Shown here in pieces: positions 46,428-57,181 of a DNA stretch of 64,000 bases. The notes under the pieces were generated by a model. That model was given only the letters and a program-made list of their open reading frames with translations. It searched no databases and was not told the DNA's origin. Position numbers and translations under genes: made by a program. Location: assembly GCF_026625125.1 (NCBI RefSeq), contig NZ_CP113097.1, positions 1,674,001 through 1,738,000 of the forward strand, given 5' to 3'. The DNA is from Pseudomonas putida (lineage in GTDB: Bacteria > Pseudomonadota > Gammaproteobacteria > Pseudomonadales > Pseudomonadaceae). Position 1 is the first letter of the stretch. Each line of letters begins with the position of its first letter.

Positions 46428-46478
46428 TGGTCACCGGCCAGCTGCCTGACATATATCCACTAGGAGTGAAAACTAGGT

Positions 46479-46715
46479 ATGAGCACCATCGAAGAACGCG
46501 TCAAGAAAATCGTCGCCGAGCAACTGGGCGTCAAGGAAGAGGAAGTGACCAACGAGAAGTCCTTCGTCGATGACCTGGGTGCCGATTCGCTTGACACCGT
46601 TGAGCTGGTGATGGCTCTGGAAGAGGAATTCGAGACCGAAATCCCTGACGAAGAAGCCGAGAAGATCACTACCGTTCAAGCTGCCATCGACTACGTCAAC
46701 GCCCACCAGGCTTAA
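46479..46715 (+). CDS. acpP: Acyl carrier protein
   Basis: 78 aa, acidic. Ser37 in the [12 protein letters not shown] motif receives 4'-phosphopantetheine. Carrier of growing fatty acyl chains and partner of FabD, FabG, FabF and PlsX in this same cluster. AGGAG stands before the ATG. A terminator follows and presumably limits readthrough into fabF. Confidence 0.98.
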   Translation: MSTIEERVKKIVAEQLGVKEEEVTNEKSFVDDLGADSLDTVELVMALEEEFETEIPDEEAEKITTVQAAIDYVNAHQA

Positions 46716-46746
46716 GACGCTGTAGTCGACGCTTCTTGTCGAGAAG

Positions 46747-46779
46747 AACCGCACTGCCTTTGCCGGCGTGCGGTTTTTT
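46747..46779 (+). terminator. Terminator after acpP
   Basis: AACCGCAC (46747-46754) pairs with GTGCGGTT (46768-46775), followed by a T-run. It separates the abundant acpP message from fabF. Confidence 0.85.
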
Positions 46780-46889
46780 CTTTGCGAAGGCCCTGCAATG
46801 ATCCGCGGGCTTCGAGAGCCTGTTGCCATTTCATTCCATTGCCTTGAATGCAATGGCAAGAGACTCTGTTATTAGAAAAGGAGAGTACT

Positions 46890-48134
46890 GTGTCGCGTAG
46901 ACGCGTCGTGGTCACTGGTATGGGTATGCTGTCGCCACTGGGTACGGATGTACCGAGCACCTGGCAGGGCATTCTGGCTGGCCGCAGTGGCATCGGTCCG
47001 ATCGAGCATACGGACCTTTCTGCCTACTCCACCCGTTTTGGCGGCTCGGTGAAGGGCTTCGAGGTCGAGCAGTACCTGTCGGCCAAGGAAGCTCGCAAGC
47101 TTGACTTGTTCATCCAGTACGGCCTGGCGGCCGGTTTCCAGGCGGTACGCAATGCCGGCCTGGAAGTCACCGACGCCAACCGCGAGCGCATTGGCGTGGC
47201 CATGGGCTCCGGGATCGGCGGCCTGACCAACATCGAAGAAACCAGCCGGACCTTGCACGGTCAAGGCCCGCGCCGTATCTCGCCGTTCTTCGTGCCAGGC
47301 TCGATCATCAACATGATCTCCGGCTTCCTGTCGATCCACCTGGGGTTGCAGGGCCCGAATTATGCCATTGCCACGGCCTGTACCACGGGCACCCACTGCA
47401 TCGGCATGGCTGCCCGCAACATCGCCTACGGTGAAGCCGACGTGATGATCGCCGGTGGCGCCGAAATGGCCGCTTGCGGCTTGGGCATGGGCGGCTTTGG
47501 TGCCTCGCGCGCGCTGTCGACCCGCAACGATGAGCCGGCCCGTGCCAGCCGTCCGTGGGACAAGGGGCGGGACGGCTTCGTGCTCTCCGACGGCGCCGGT
47601 GCACTGGTACTCGAAGAGCTCGAGCACGCCCAGGCCCGTGGTGCGACCATTTATGCCGAGCTGGTCGGTTTCGGCATGAGCGGCGACGCTTACCACATGA
47701 CGTCGCCGCCCGACAGTGGCGAAGGCGCGGCGCGCTGCATGGCCAACGCATTGCGCGATGCTGGCATCCAGCCGTCTGAGGTCAGCTACATCAACGCCCA
47801 TGGCACTTCGACTCCGGCTGGCGACGTCGCTGAGGTCGCGGCCATCAAGCGGGTGTTCGGCGAGCATGCCTACAAGCTGGCTGTGAGCTCGACCAAGTCG
47901 ATGACCGGCCACCTGCTGGGGGCTGCGGGCGCTGTAGAGGCGATCTTCAGCGTGCTGGCAATCAACAGCCAGATGGCACCGCCGACCATCAACCTCGATG
48001 AGCCGGACGAAGGCTGCGACCTCGACTTCGTGCCTCATCAGGCGCGCAGCATGCCGATCGACGTCGTGCTGTCCAACTCGTTCGGCTTTGGTGGCACCAA
48101 CGGCTCGCTGGTGTTCCGCCGGTTCGCCGGCTGA
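46890..48134 (+). CDS. fabF: 3-oxoacyl-ACP synthase II
   Basis: 414 aa. GTG start at 46890 after AAAAGGAGAG. Condensing enzyme (KAS II) with catalytic Cys164 in ATACTTGTH and histidines in [11 protein letters not shown] (near 304) and [10 protein letters not shown] (near 341). Elongates acyl-ACP and adjusts membrane fluidity. Its stop overlaps the pabC ATG by 1 nt. Confidence 0.96.
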   Translation: MSRRRVVVTGMGMLSPLGTDVPSTWQGILAGRSGIGPIEHTDLSAYSTRFGGSVKGFEVEQYLSAKEARKLDLFIQYGLAAGFQAVRNAGLEVTDANRERIGVAMGSGIGGLTNIEETSRTLHGQGPRRISPFFVPGSIINMISGFLSIHLGLQGPNYAIATACTTGTHCIGMAARNIAYGEADVMIAGGAEMAACGLGMGGFGASRALSTRNDEPARASRPWDKGRDGFVLSDGAGALVLEELEHAQARGATIYAELVGFGMSGDAYHMTSPPDSGEGAARCMANALRDAGIQPSEVSYINAHGTSTPAGDVAEVAAIKRVFGEHAYKLAVSSTKSMTGHLLGAAGAVEAIFSVLAINSQMAPPTINLDEPDEGCDLDFVPHQARSMPIDVVLSNSFGFGGTNGSLVFRRFAG

Positions 48135-48949
48135 TGCACAGCTGGATCGACGGCCAGCCTGCGACTGCGGTCAACCTGCAGAACCGTGGCCTGGCCTACG
48201 GCGATGGCCTGTTCGAGACCATCGCCGTGCGCAGCGGCCGTCCCAGCATGCTGGACGGCCACCTGGCACGCCTGGCCCTGGGCTGCCAGCGTTTGGCAAT
48301 CGATGCCGACCTGGCGCTGGTGCGCGATGAAATCCTGCGTTATGCCACCCAACTGGGCGATGGTGTCGCCAAGCTGATCCTCACCCGGGGCGACAGCCAG
48401 CGTGGCTATGCGCCGATGGCAGGTGTTGCGCCGCGGCGCATCCTGCTGGGCGGCCCCTTGCCCAGCTACCCTGGCGAACATGCCGAGCACGGTGTGCGTC
48501 TTTTTCCTTGCCAGACCCGGCTTGGGGAACAACCGTTACTGGCGGGCCTCAAACATCTCAACCGTCTGGAGCAGGTGCTGGCCCGTGCCGAGTGGCAGGA
48601 CAGCGAGCATGCCGAAGGCTTGATGTGTGATGGGCAAGGCAGGCTGGTCGAAGGTGTTTACAGCAATCTTTTCCTGGTGCGCGGCGGCGTGTTGCTAACC
48701 GCTGAACTCAGCCGTTGCGGCGTGGCCGGCGTGATGCGCGGTGCATTGCTGGAGCACGCGCAGGCGCAGGCCATCCCGCTGCAAGTGCGGGACCTGGCGT
48801 TCGATGAGCTTGCGCTGGCCGATGAAGTATTTATCTGCAACAGCGTTTATGGGGTCTGGCCTGTGCGGGCTTTTGCTGCACTGAACTGGTCGCCGGGCCC
48901 ACTCACCCGTAAACTGCAGGCCTTTGCCCGTACGTTACTGGATACCTGA
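48134..48949 (+). CDS. pabC: Aminodeoxychorismate lyase
   Basis: 271 aa, PLP-dependent fold-type IV. Releases pyruvate from aminodeoxychorismate to give p-aminobenzoate for folate. RGLAYGDGLFETI near the N-terminus, PLP lysine in GLKHLNRLEQVLAR (near 140), and EGVYSNLFLV. TGATG overlap with fabF. Its place between fabF and mltG matches E. coli and P. aeruginosa. Confidence 0.94.
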   Translation: MHSWIDGQPATAVNLQNRGLAYGDGLFETIAVRSGRPSMLDGHLARLALGCQRLAIDADLALVRDEILRYATQLGDGVAKLILTRGDSQRGYAPMAGVAPRRILLGGPLPSYPGEHAEHGVRLFPCQTRLGEQPLLAGLKHLNRLEQVLARAEWQDSEHAEGLMCDGQGRLVEGVYSNLFLVRGGVLLTAELSRCGVAGVMRGALLEHAQAQAIPLQVRDLAFDELALADEVFICNSVYGVWPVRAFAALNWSPGPLTRKLQAFARTLLDT

Positions 48950-48953
48950 ATTC

Positions 48954-50117
48954 GTGAGACGCAAAATCCTGCTGCTGCTGGAAATGGGCTTGATCCTGGC
49001 CGGCCTGGCATTGGGCTGGTCTGCCTGGAAGGTCAACTCGGTGCTGGAGCAGCCCCTGCGCGTGACGCAGGAGCAGCTGCTCGACGTGCCCAGTGGCACC
49101 AACCCCAATCGCATGTTCTACCGCATGGAAGGCGAGGGGTTGCTCGATGACGCCTTCTGGTTGCGCCTGTACTGGCGCTTCAACATGGCCGGTACGCCCC
49201 TGAAAACCGGCGAGTATCGCATCACGCCGGGCATGACCGTCGAAGATTTGTTCGATGCCTGGCGCCGTGCCGATGTGGTGCAGTACAACCTGACGCTGGT
49301 GGAGGGTTGGACGTTCCGCCAGGTGCGTTCGGCGATCGCCAGGCATGAGAAAATCAAGCACACCCTGGAAGGGCTTTCCGACGCCGAGGTCATGGACAAG
49401 CTTGGCCATACCGGCGTGTTCCCGGAAGGCCGGTTCTTCCCAGATACCTACCGTTTCGTGCGAGGCATGAGTGACGTCGAGCTATTGCAGCAGGCCTATA
49501 TGCGGCTGGATGAAGTGCTGGCCCAGGAGTGGGCCGAACGCGCCACCGACCTGCCTTATCGTGACCCGTACCAGGCGTTGATCATGGCTTCGCTGGTGGA
49601 GAAGGAAACCGGCATCCCCCAGGAGCGCGGGCAGATTGCCGGGGTGTTCGTTCGTCGCCTGCGGCTGGGCATGATGCTGCAGACAGACCCTACTGTCATT
49701 TACGGCATGGGCGAACGCTACAACGGCAGAATCACCCGCGCCGACTTGCGTGAGCCCACGCCTTACAACACCTACACCATCGCTGGGCTGCCGCCCACGC
49801 CGATCGCCATGGTCGGGCGGGAGGCGATTCACGCGGCGCTGCATCCAGCCGATGGCACCAGCCTGTACTTCGTCGCCCGGGGTGATGGCAGCCATGTGTT
49901 CTCCGACGATCTGGACGATCATAACTCGGCAGTGCGCGAGTATCAGCTCAAGCGGCGCGCGGATTACCGGTCAAGCCCTGCTCCCCAGGCTCAGCCGGAT
50001 GCCCAGGGTGTACCTGCCCAAGCATCGCCAGAGTCGGACGAGCCCTCTGCACAGGACCCGGCACCGGCCAGCGACCCCGCTCCGGCCGACGCCCCTGCAG
50101 CTGACGAACAACATTAA
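48954..50117 (+). CDS. mltG: Endolytic murein transglycosylase
   Basis: 387 aa. Inner-membrane lytic transglycosylase that cuts nascent glycan strands. GTG at 48954 (MRRKILLLLEMGLILAGLAL helix) is preferred over a TTG at 48924 inside pabC. YceG domain with the catalytic glutamate in ASLVEKETGIP and the motif QTDPTVIYGMG. The C-terminal 55 residues are P/A/D-rich and disordered. Only 4 nt separate it from pabC. Confidence 0.94.
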   Translation: MRRKILLLLEMGLILAGLALGWSAWKVNSVLEQPLRVTQEQLLDVPSGTNPNRMFYRMEGEGLLDDAFWLRLYWRFNMAGTPLKTGEYRITPGMTVEDLFDAWRRADVVQYNLTLVEGWTFRQVRSAIARHEKIKHTLEGLSDAEVMDKLGHTGVFPEGRFFPDTYRFVRGMSDVELLQQAYMRLDEVLAQEWAERATDLPYRDPYQALIMASLVEKETGIPQERGQIAGVFVRRLRLGMMLQTDPTVIYGMGERYNGRITRADLREPTPYNTYTIAGLPPTPIAMVGREAIHAALHPADGTSLYFVARGDGSHVFSDDLDDHNSAVREYQLKRRADYRSSPAPQAQPDAQGVPAQASPESDEPSAQDPAPASDPAPADAPAADEQH

Positions 50118-51738
<1,621 letters not shown>

Positions 51739-51768
51739 TTCTTCAATTTTTCATGTGTGACGTCTCCC

Positions 51769-52551
51769 ATGCTCGTAGATTCTCATTGTCACCTCGACCG
51801 TCTTGACCTCAGTGCCCATCAGGGCTCTCTCGATGCCGCCCTGCAGGCGGCCCGCGAGCGCGGGGTCGGGCATTTTCTGTGTATCGGTGTCAGTGCCGAA
51901 AATGCCGGTGCAGTGAAGGCGCTGGCCGAGCAGTACGCCGATGTCGACTGCTCGGTGGGCGTGCACCCGCTTGACCTGGCACCCGGCGAGACCCCGGCGT
52001 TGGAATGGCTCTTGCGCGAATTGGCGCACCCGCATGTCGTCGCGATTGGCGAAACCGGGCTGGACTACCACTACGAGCCGGAGGCGGCCGAGCTACAACA
52101 GGCGTCGTTCCGCTTGCACCTGGAGGCATCGCGCCAGACCGGCAAGCCGGTGATCGTGCACACGCGAGCAGCCAAAGCCGACACCTTGGCGCTGCTGCGT
52201 GAGGCCAGCCTGCCACAAGCCGGCGTGTTGCATTGCTTCACCGAGGACTGGGAGATGGCCAGAGCGGCCCTGGACCTGGGTTACTACATTTCGCTGTCCG
52301 GCATTGTCACCTTCCGCAATGCCGATGCCTTGCGCGAGGTGGCGCGACAGGTGCCGGTCGATCGATTGCTGGTGGAGACCGATTCGCCGTACCTGGCTCC
52401 GATTCCTTACCGTGGCAAGCCGAACCTGCCGCAGTACGTGCGAGAGGTGGCCGAGTACGTGGCGTCCTTGCGTGGCGTCAGCTACGAGCAGTTGGCCGGG
52501 CAGACCACCGATAACTTCAAGCGCCTGTTCCCCTTGGCCCGGGTGGCCTGA
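51769..52551 (+). CDS. TatD-family metal-dependent nuclease
   Basis: 260 aa. N-terminal metal ligands in DSHCHLDRLD, then GVHPLDL, GETGLDYHYE, HTRAAKADTL, HCFTEDWEMA and TDSPYLAPIPYRGKPN, all diagnostic of TatD DNases (YcfH type). The ATG at 51769 is used; a GTG at 51757 is possible and neither has a clear ribosome-binding site. Ends the fab-pab-tmk-holB run. Confidence 0.92.
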   Translation: MLVDSHCHLDRLDLSAHQGSLDAALQAARERGVGHFLCIGVSAENAGAVKALAEQYADVDCSVGVHPLDLAPGETPALEWLLRELAHPHVVAIGETGLDYHYEPEAAELQQASFRLHLEASRQTGKPVIVHTRAAKADTLALLREASLPQAGVLHCFTEDWEMARAALDLGYYISLSGIVTFRNADALREVARQVPVDRLLVETDSPYLAPIPYRGKPNLPQYVREVAEYVASLRGVSYEQLAGQTTDNFKRLFPLARVA

Positions 52552-52602
52552 CCAGGGCGCTCACGATGAGCGGCGCAGCGGGCTCACTGTCGTCATCCAG
52601 GC

Positions 52603-52638
52603 AAAAAAAACCCGGGTTCTGGGGGAGGAATCCGGGTT
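52603..52638 (-). terminator. Intrinsic terminator of the class V aminotransferase transcript
   Basis: Read on the minus strand, AACCCGG (52638-52632) pairs with CCGGGTT (52615-52609) around a 16-nt loop and runs into eight T. It fits the end of the minus-strand aminotransferase message. The 170 bp between it and that gene hold no open frame with protein character, only short inverted repeats such as AGGTAC/GTACCT near 52661-52683. Confidence 0.65.
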
Positions 52639-52811
52639 AAGACCATTAGGAGTAAAACAAAGGTACGCGGTCCGTGAGTACCTTTATCGGCGCGCCACTG
52701 GGGGGATGCGCCGCGCCAACACTTCTAGTATTGGTCAGGTTTGGCGCAGTGCCAGTGGCAATTGTTCGTTTTTTAAACAGATTTGGAATACGCCAGAGCT
52801 CGCTTCCTTCC

Positions 52812-53945
52812 TCAGCGCATGGCCAGGCGCCGAACTTGCTGCACAGCTTCGTCGATAAGCTGCTCACTGGTATAGAAGTGCGGGGAAAAGCGCACACCTG
52901 GGCCGCGCAGGGCACAGATCGTCCGCTCTGCCATCAGGCTGCGATAAATGTCCGCGTTGCTCTGGCCGCAAATACTGAATGTGACAATCCCACCCCGGCG
53001 CTGCGGGGTGTCCGGGCTGTGCAGTTGGATCCCGGCGATACCCGCCAGCCCTTGGTGCAACTGCTCGACGCGGCGCTGCAATTGCCGGGCAACTTCGTCC
53101 ATGCCGACGTCCTCGAGCAGCGACAGGCTGGCCTCCAGCGCGCAAGCGCCCAGCATGTTCGGGCTACCACATTCGAACCGTCGGGCGCTGCGGGCCGGCT
53201 GCCATTGACGGCGTTCGAAGTCCCCCAGGTTATCCAGCATGTGCCAGCCATAGGCGTTGAGCCTAAGCTGCGGGCGCAGCGCGGCCCTGCAGTAAAATAC
53301 CCCCAGGCCCTCAGGGCCCAGCATCCACTTGTGGCCGTCAGCCATGGCGAAATCACAGTCATAGCGCTGCACGTCGAAAGGCACGGCGCCAATCTGCTGA
53401 ATGGCATCGACGCAGAACAGCACATTGCGTGCCCGGCATCCCTGGCCCAGGCGCGCCAGGTCCAGGCGCAGGCCGCTGCCGAACTGCACGGCGCTGACCG
53501 CCAGCAGGCGTGTGCGCCCGGTGCAGGCGGCGAGTAGCGAGGCCTCTGGATCGGCTCCGGCGAGGCTCGCCTGCACCACCTCGACGCCGCGATCCGTCAG
53601 CGCTTCCCAAACCACCCGGTTGGAAGGGAACTCCTCGTCGCTGATCACCACCTGGTCGCCAGGCTGCCAGTCCAGGCCGAACGCCACCAGCGACAGCGCT
53701 TCGGATGTGTTCTTGACCAACGCGATATCGCCGCGTGAGGGCGCGTTGAGCAGGCGCGCCAGCCGTTCACGCAGGCGGCGCTCGGTGGCCAGCCATGCCG
53801 GGTAGTCACTGGCGCCCCGTTTCACGTTTTCCTGCGCGAAGCGCGCCACGGCCTCGCTGGCCCTGCGTGGCCAGGGGGCGATGGCCGCGTGGTTCAGGTA
53901 GCACAGCCCGGACGCCTGGTCGAACTCATCGTGAAACATAGACAT
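52812..53945 (-). CDS. Class V aminotransferase (cysteine desulfurase-like)
   Basis: 377 aa PLP enzyme. N-terminal YLNHAAIAPWP, PLP-phosphate contacts in VKNTSEALS, Asp in CVDAIQQIGAVPFD, and the Schiff-base lysine in MADGHKWMLGPEG (near 210). There is no conserved desulfurase cysteine loop that I can identify, so transamination, desulfurase and kynureninase-like lyase activities all remain possible. It starts MSMFHDEFDQ and is divergent from the TetR gene, 71 nt apart. Confidence 0.88.
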   Translation of the reverse strand: MSMFHDEFDQASGLCYLNHAAIAPWPRRASEAVARFAQENVKRGASDYPAWLATERRLRERLARLLNAPSRGDIALVKNTSEALSLVAFGLDWQPGDQVVISDEEFPSNRVVWEALTDRGVEVVQASLAGADPEASLLAACTGRTRLLAVSAVQFGSGLRLDLARLGQGCRARNVLFCVDAIQQIGAVPFDVQRYDCDFAMADGHKWMLGPEGLGVFYCRAALRPQLRLNAYGWHMLDNLGDFERRQWQPARSARRFECGSPNMLGACALEASLSLLEDVGMDEVARQLQRRVEQLHQGLAGIAGIQLHSPDTPQRRGGIVTFSICGQSNADIYRSLMAERTICALRGPGVRFSPHFYTSEQLIDEAVQQVRRLAMR

Positions 53946-54016
53946 GGTTGGATGATCCGTGCAATTTGCTGCAAGTTAGGCATAATAAACCGCTTCAATG
54001 TCATCCAGTCCTTCCC

Positions 54017-54652
54017 ATGCAGAAAGAACCTCGTAAGGTCCGTGAGTTTCGCCGTCGCGAACAGGAAATCCTCGATACTGCGCTCAAGCTGTTTCTCGAA
54101 CAGGGTGAAGACAGTGTCACCGTCGAGATGATCGCTGACGCCGTCGGTATCGGCAAAGGTACGATCTACAAGCACTTCAAGTCCAAGGCGGAGATCTACC
54201 TGCGCCTGATGCTCGACTACGAGCGCGACCTGAATGCGCTGTTGCATTCGGCCGATGTCGACCGCGACAAGGAGGCGCTGTCGCGCGCCTATTTCGAGTT
54301 CCGCATGCGCGACCCGCAGCGTTACCGGTTGTTCGATCGCCTGGAAGAAAAGGTGGTCAAGGGCAACCAGGTGCCGGAGATGGTCGAGGAGCTGCACAGC
54401 ATACGTGCCTCCAACTTCGATCGGCTGACCCAGCTGATCAAGGGCCGCATCAGCGAAGGCAAGCTCGAAGACGTGCCGCCATACTTCCATTACTGCGCCG
54501 CCTGGGCCTTGGTACACGGTGCCGTGGCGCTGTACCACTCGCCATTCTGGAGCAACGTGCTCGAGGATCAGGAAGGTTTCTTCCAGTTCCTCATGGATAT
54601 CGGCGTGCGCATGGGCAACAAGCGCAAACGTGATCCGGAACCGGCGAGCTGA
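54017..54652 (+). CDS. TetR-family transcriptional regulator
   Basis: 211 aa. N-terminal helix-turn-helix (ILDTALKLFLEQGEDSVTVEMIADAVGIGKGTIYKHFKSKAEIY, residues 18-61) and a C-terminal ligand domain. Start MQKEPRKVREF at 54017. The equivalent of P. aeruginosa PA2957 by position. The ligand is unknown; the divergent aminotransferase is one candidate target, but no clear palindrome is visible in the 71-bp spacer. Confidence 0.9.
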   Translation: MQKEPRKVREFRRREQEILDTALKLFLEQGEDSVTVEMIADAVGIGKGTIYKHFKSKAEIYLRLMLDYERDLNALLHSADVDRDKEALSRAYFEFRMRDPQRYRLFDRLEEKVVKGNQVPEMVEELHSIRASNFDRLTQLIKGRISEGKLEDVPPYFHYCAAWALVHGAVALYHSPFWSNVLEDQEGFFQFLMDIGVRMGNKRKRDPEPAS

Positions 54653-54700
54653 AGCACTGCATCCCGCTCCACTGACCCCGGTGTGGAACGGGGGCTTGCA

Positions 54701-54726
54701 AAAACCTGAATTTTGAGTCAGGTTTT
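54701..54726 (+). terminator. Hairpin between tetR and moaA
   Basis: AAAACCTGA (54701-54709) pairs with TCAGGTTTT (54718-54726), AT-flanked on both sides, so it could work in both directions. It ends the TetR message before moaA at 54760. Confidence 0.65.
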
Positions 54727-54759
54727 GCCGGCCCCGTTTCATCCATGCCGGAGTCATTC

Positions 54760-55728
54760 ATGATTGTCGATCGTCAAGGCAGGCGTTTTCGCAACCTGCG
54801 CGTCAGCCTGACGGCTGCCTGCAACTATGCCTGCAGCTACTGCGTGCCCAACGGCAAACGCCTGGTTGCGGCGCAGGATGAGCTGTCCGCCGATGCGCTG
54901 GCCCGCGGGGTGGCCTATCTGATCGAGGCCGCCGGTATCGAACGCCTGCGTATCACCGGGGGTGAGCCACTGGTCAGCCCCAGGCTGGATGCTTTTTTGG
55001 CGGCAGTGGCCAAGCTCGAACTCCAGGACATCACCCTGACGACCAATGGTCAGTTGCTCGGGCGTAAATTGCCGCAGTTGCAGGCGGCCGGCATCCGTCG
55101 CCTGAATGTGTCCCTCGACACGCTGGACCCCCAGGCATTTCGACGCATCGCCCGCGGTGGCGACCTGCCCAGCGTGCTCGCGGGCATGCAGCAGGCCAGT
55201 GCCAGGGGCATGCAGATCAAGGTGAACATGGTGCCCATGCGTGGGCAGAACCTGGACCAGGTTGTGCCCATGCTCGACTACTGCCTGGCCCGAGGCTTCG
55301 AGTTGCGTTTCATCGAACTGATGCGCATGGGCCATCTGGCCCGTGATCACAACGCATTCCTGCAGCAGTTCGTTGGCCTCGACCAGCTGCTGGACCTGAT
55401 TGGCCAGGCACATGCTTTCGAGAGGGCCGATGCGCCGCTGGATGCCACTGCGCTGCGTTACCAGATACCGGGCAAAGGCCATTTCGGCGTGATTGCCAAC
55501 GAGAGCGTACCGTTTTGCCGAAGCTGCTCACGCCTGCGCCTGTCATCGACCGGCTGGCTGCATGGGTGCCTGTCGTCGAGCAACCGTCACTTTGTCGGCG
55601 ATCTATTGGAGCAGCCTCGTCATCTGGCGCTGCCAGCCCTGCAGCGGTTGCTGGTCAAAGCGTTGGCTGACAAACAGGCGCTGGCGTTTTCGGGTGACGT
55701 GATGGTGATGAAGGTGATCGGCGGCTGA
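54760..55728 (+). CDS. moaA: GTP 3',8-cyclase MoaA (radical SAM)
   Basis: 322 aa. First step of molybdopterin synthesis. N-terminal radical SAM cluster C-x3-C-x2-C (CNYACSYC), ITGGEPL, second 4Fe-4S cluster C-x2-C-x13-C (CRSC through HGC) near 255-272, and the essential C-terminal GG. The ATG at 54760 follows GGAG. No other moa gene is nearby, so it may be a second MoaA paralog. Confidence 0.92.
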   Translation: MIVDRQGRRFRNLRVSLTAACNYACSYCVPNGKRLVAAQDELSADALARGVAYLIEAAGIERLRITGGEPLVSPRLDAFLAAVAKLELQDITLTTNGQLLGRKLPQLQAAGIRRLNVSLDTLDPQAFRRIARGGDLPSVLAGMQQASARGMQIKVNMVPMRGQNLDQVVPMLDYCLARGFELRFIELMRMGHLARDHNAFLQQFVGLDQLLDLIGQAHAFERADAPLDATALRYQIPGKGHFGVIANESVPFCRSCSRLRLSSTGWLHGCLSSSNRHFVGDLLEQPRHLALPALQRLLVKALADKQALAFSGDVMVMKVIGG

Positions 55729-55793
55729 TCTGGCGCAAAAGCTGCATCCGCCGGCTATTCGCCGGTTTTTCGTCGCCGGTCACTGGAGGAAAG

Positions 55794-56399
55794 ATGCGTA
55801 GCCTGGTCTTGCTGCTGGCGCTTATGGCGCTGGGCGGCTGCATGAATGTCAGCGATATGGGCGAGGGCGTCCGTTACCACATGAGCGATGCCGGCCTGCT
55901 GGATCACAGCGATACACGCCGCACGCTGTCGATTCGCCTGCAGCCCGATTCGTTCATCTTCATCGGCCAGGGCGCCTTCGTGCCGCCAAGCAAGGGGCCA
56001 GTACCCAAGCAGAACGTGGTCGCCGAGGAGGCCTTCAAGAGCTTCGTCGAGTATTTCCCGTTGGTGCGGCGCGCCCAGGGCCCGCTGGGGCTCGAAGAGG
56101 CCATCGCCGAGGCCCGCTCGGTCGGCGCCGACTATGTGCTGTACACCCGTTTTGCCCGCACCGACGACCGTATCGGCAATGGTGATGAGTGGTATGACGA
56201 GCAGGCTGTCGACCGCTTGGGCTGGGACACCGGTGTGGTACAGATGATGCTGATCGAAACCAATACCCGCTACCTCATAGACACTGCGCGTATCAAAAGC
56301 CGTGGCGGTTTGTTGACGTTCCACGACAATACGCCGCAGGATTTGCTCGCAGCGCCGATGCGCGAGTACGCTCGTAGCCTTCTGGGTATGAGTGAGTGA
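55794..56399 (+). CDS. DUF4823 lipoprotein
   Basis: 201 aa with a lipoprotein signal peptide ([13 protein letters not shown], lipidated Cys16). Ala-x-Ala-type repeats are absent; the mature part has [20 protein letters not shown] and ends LLGMSE. Probably outer-membrane anchored (no Asp at +2, N17 instead). The function of the family is unknown. DUF1285 follows after 10 nt, so the two are likely co-transcribed. Confidence 0.88.
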   Translation: MRSLVLLLALMALGGCMNVSDMGEGVRYHMSDAGLLDHSDTRRTLSIRLQPDSFIFIGQGAFVPPSKGPVPKQNVVAEEAFKSFVEYFPLVRRAQGPLGLEEAIAEARSVGADYVLYTRFARTDDRIGNGDEWYDEQAVDRLGWDTGVVQMMLIETNTRYLIDTARIKSRGGLLTFHDNTPQDLLAAPMREYARSLLGMSE

Positions 56400-56409
56400 G
56401 GGCAGGGTG

Positions 56410-56970
56410 ATGACAGATTCCGGCAAGGCCAACGATCTTCTGGCGCAGTTACCCAAACACAAGGGGCTGCCGCCGGTGCATCTGTGGAATCCGGACTTCT
56501 GTGGCGACATCGATATGCGGATCGCGCGTGACGGTACCTGGTACTACCTGGGTACGCCTATCGGGCGCAAGCCCATGGTGCGCTTGTTCTCCACCATCAT
56601 CCGTCGCGATGGCGACGACTACTTCCTGGTCACCCCGGTGGAGAAAGTCGGTATTCGGGTCGACGATGCGCCGTTCGTTGCCGTGACGCTGGATGTGCGG
56701 GGTGTGGGTGAGCAGCAGGTGCTGAGTTTTACCAGCAACGTCGAGGACCAGGTTGAGGCCGGGCCGGGCAATCCGCTGCGGGTGGAGGTCGACCCTGTCA
56801 CTCAGGAGCCTTCGCCGTATGTGCTGATGCGCAGCAACCTGGAGGCATTGATCCATCGCAATGTGTTCTACCAGCTGGTCGAGCTGGCGGTGCCTGGTGA
56901 GATCGATGGCGAGCCATGGCTGGGCGTCTGGAGCCATGGGCAGTTCTACCCCATCGGGCGCGACTGCTGA
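56410..56970 (+). CDS. DUF1285 protein
   Basis: 186 aa, start [39 protein letters not shown] and [20 protein letters not shown] are the family core. Cytoplasmic, no assigned function. Conserved in Pseudomonas next to the DUF4823 lipoprotein and a tRNA-Asn. A bidirectional terminator follows. Confidence 0.9.
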   Translation: MTDSGKANDLLAQLPKHKGLPPVHLWNPDFCGDIDMRIARDGTWYYLGTPIGRKPMVRLFSTIIRRDGDDYFLVTPVEKVGIRVDDAPFVAVTLDVRGVGEQQVLSFTSNVEDQVEAGPGNPLRVEVDPVTQEPSPYVLMRSNLEALIHRNVFYQLVELAVPGEIDGEPWLGVWSHGQFYPIGRDC

Positions 56971-56990
56971 TTACTTTTGCGTAGCCATGA

Positions 56991-57025
56991 AAAAACCTCC
57001 AGTGGTTGCGCATCTGGAGGTTTTT
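56991..57025. terminator. Bidirectional terminator between DUF1285 and tRNA-Asn
   Basis: AAAAACCTCCAG (56991-57002) pairs with CTGGAGGTTTTT (57014-57025), a 12-bp stem with an 11-nt loop, A-run on one side and T-run on the other. Confidence 0.9.
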
Positions 57026-57031
57026 GGTATT

Positions 57032-57107
57032 TGGCTCCGCGACCTGGACTCGAACCAGGGACCCAATGATTAACAGTCATTTGCTCTACCGACTGAGCTA
57101 TCGCGGA
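57032..57107 (-). tRNA. tRNA-Asn (GTT)
   Basis: 76 nt on the minus strand with TCCGCGA acceptor arm, D-arm TAGCTCAGTCGGTAGAGCA, anticodon GTT (57074-57072), GGTTCGAGTCC T-arm and an encoded CCA. All stems pair. Confidence 0.97.
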
Positions 57108-57181
57108 ATCTGCGCCTATCTTACTGATTGCCAGGGGCAAGTCAACCCGCCCCCAGCAAATCAGGCAGCCAAATCAAACAG

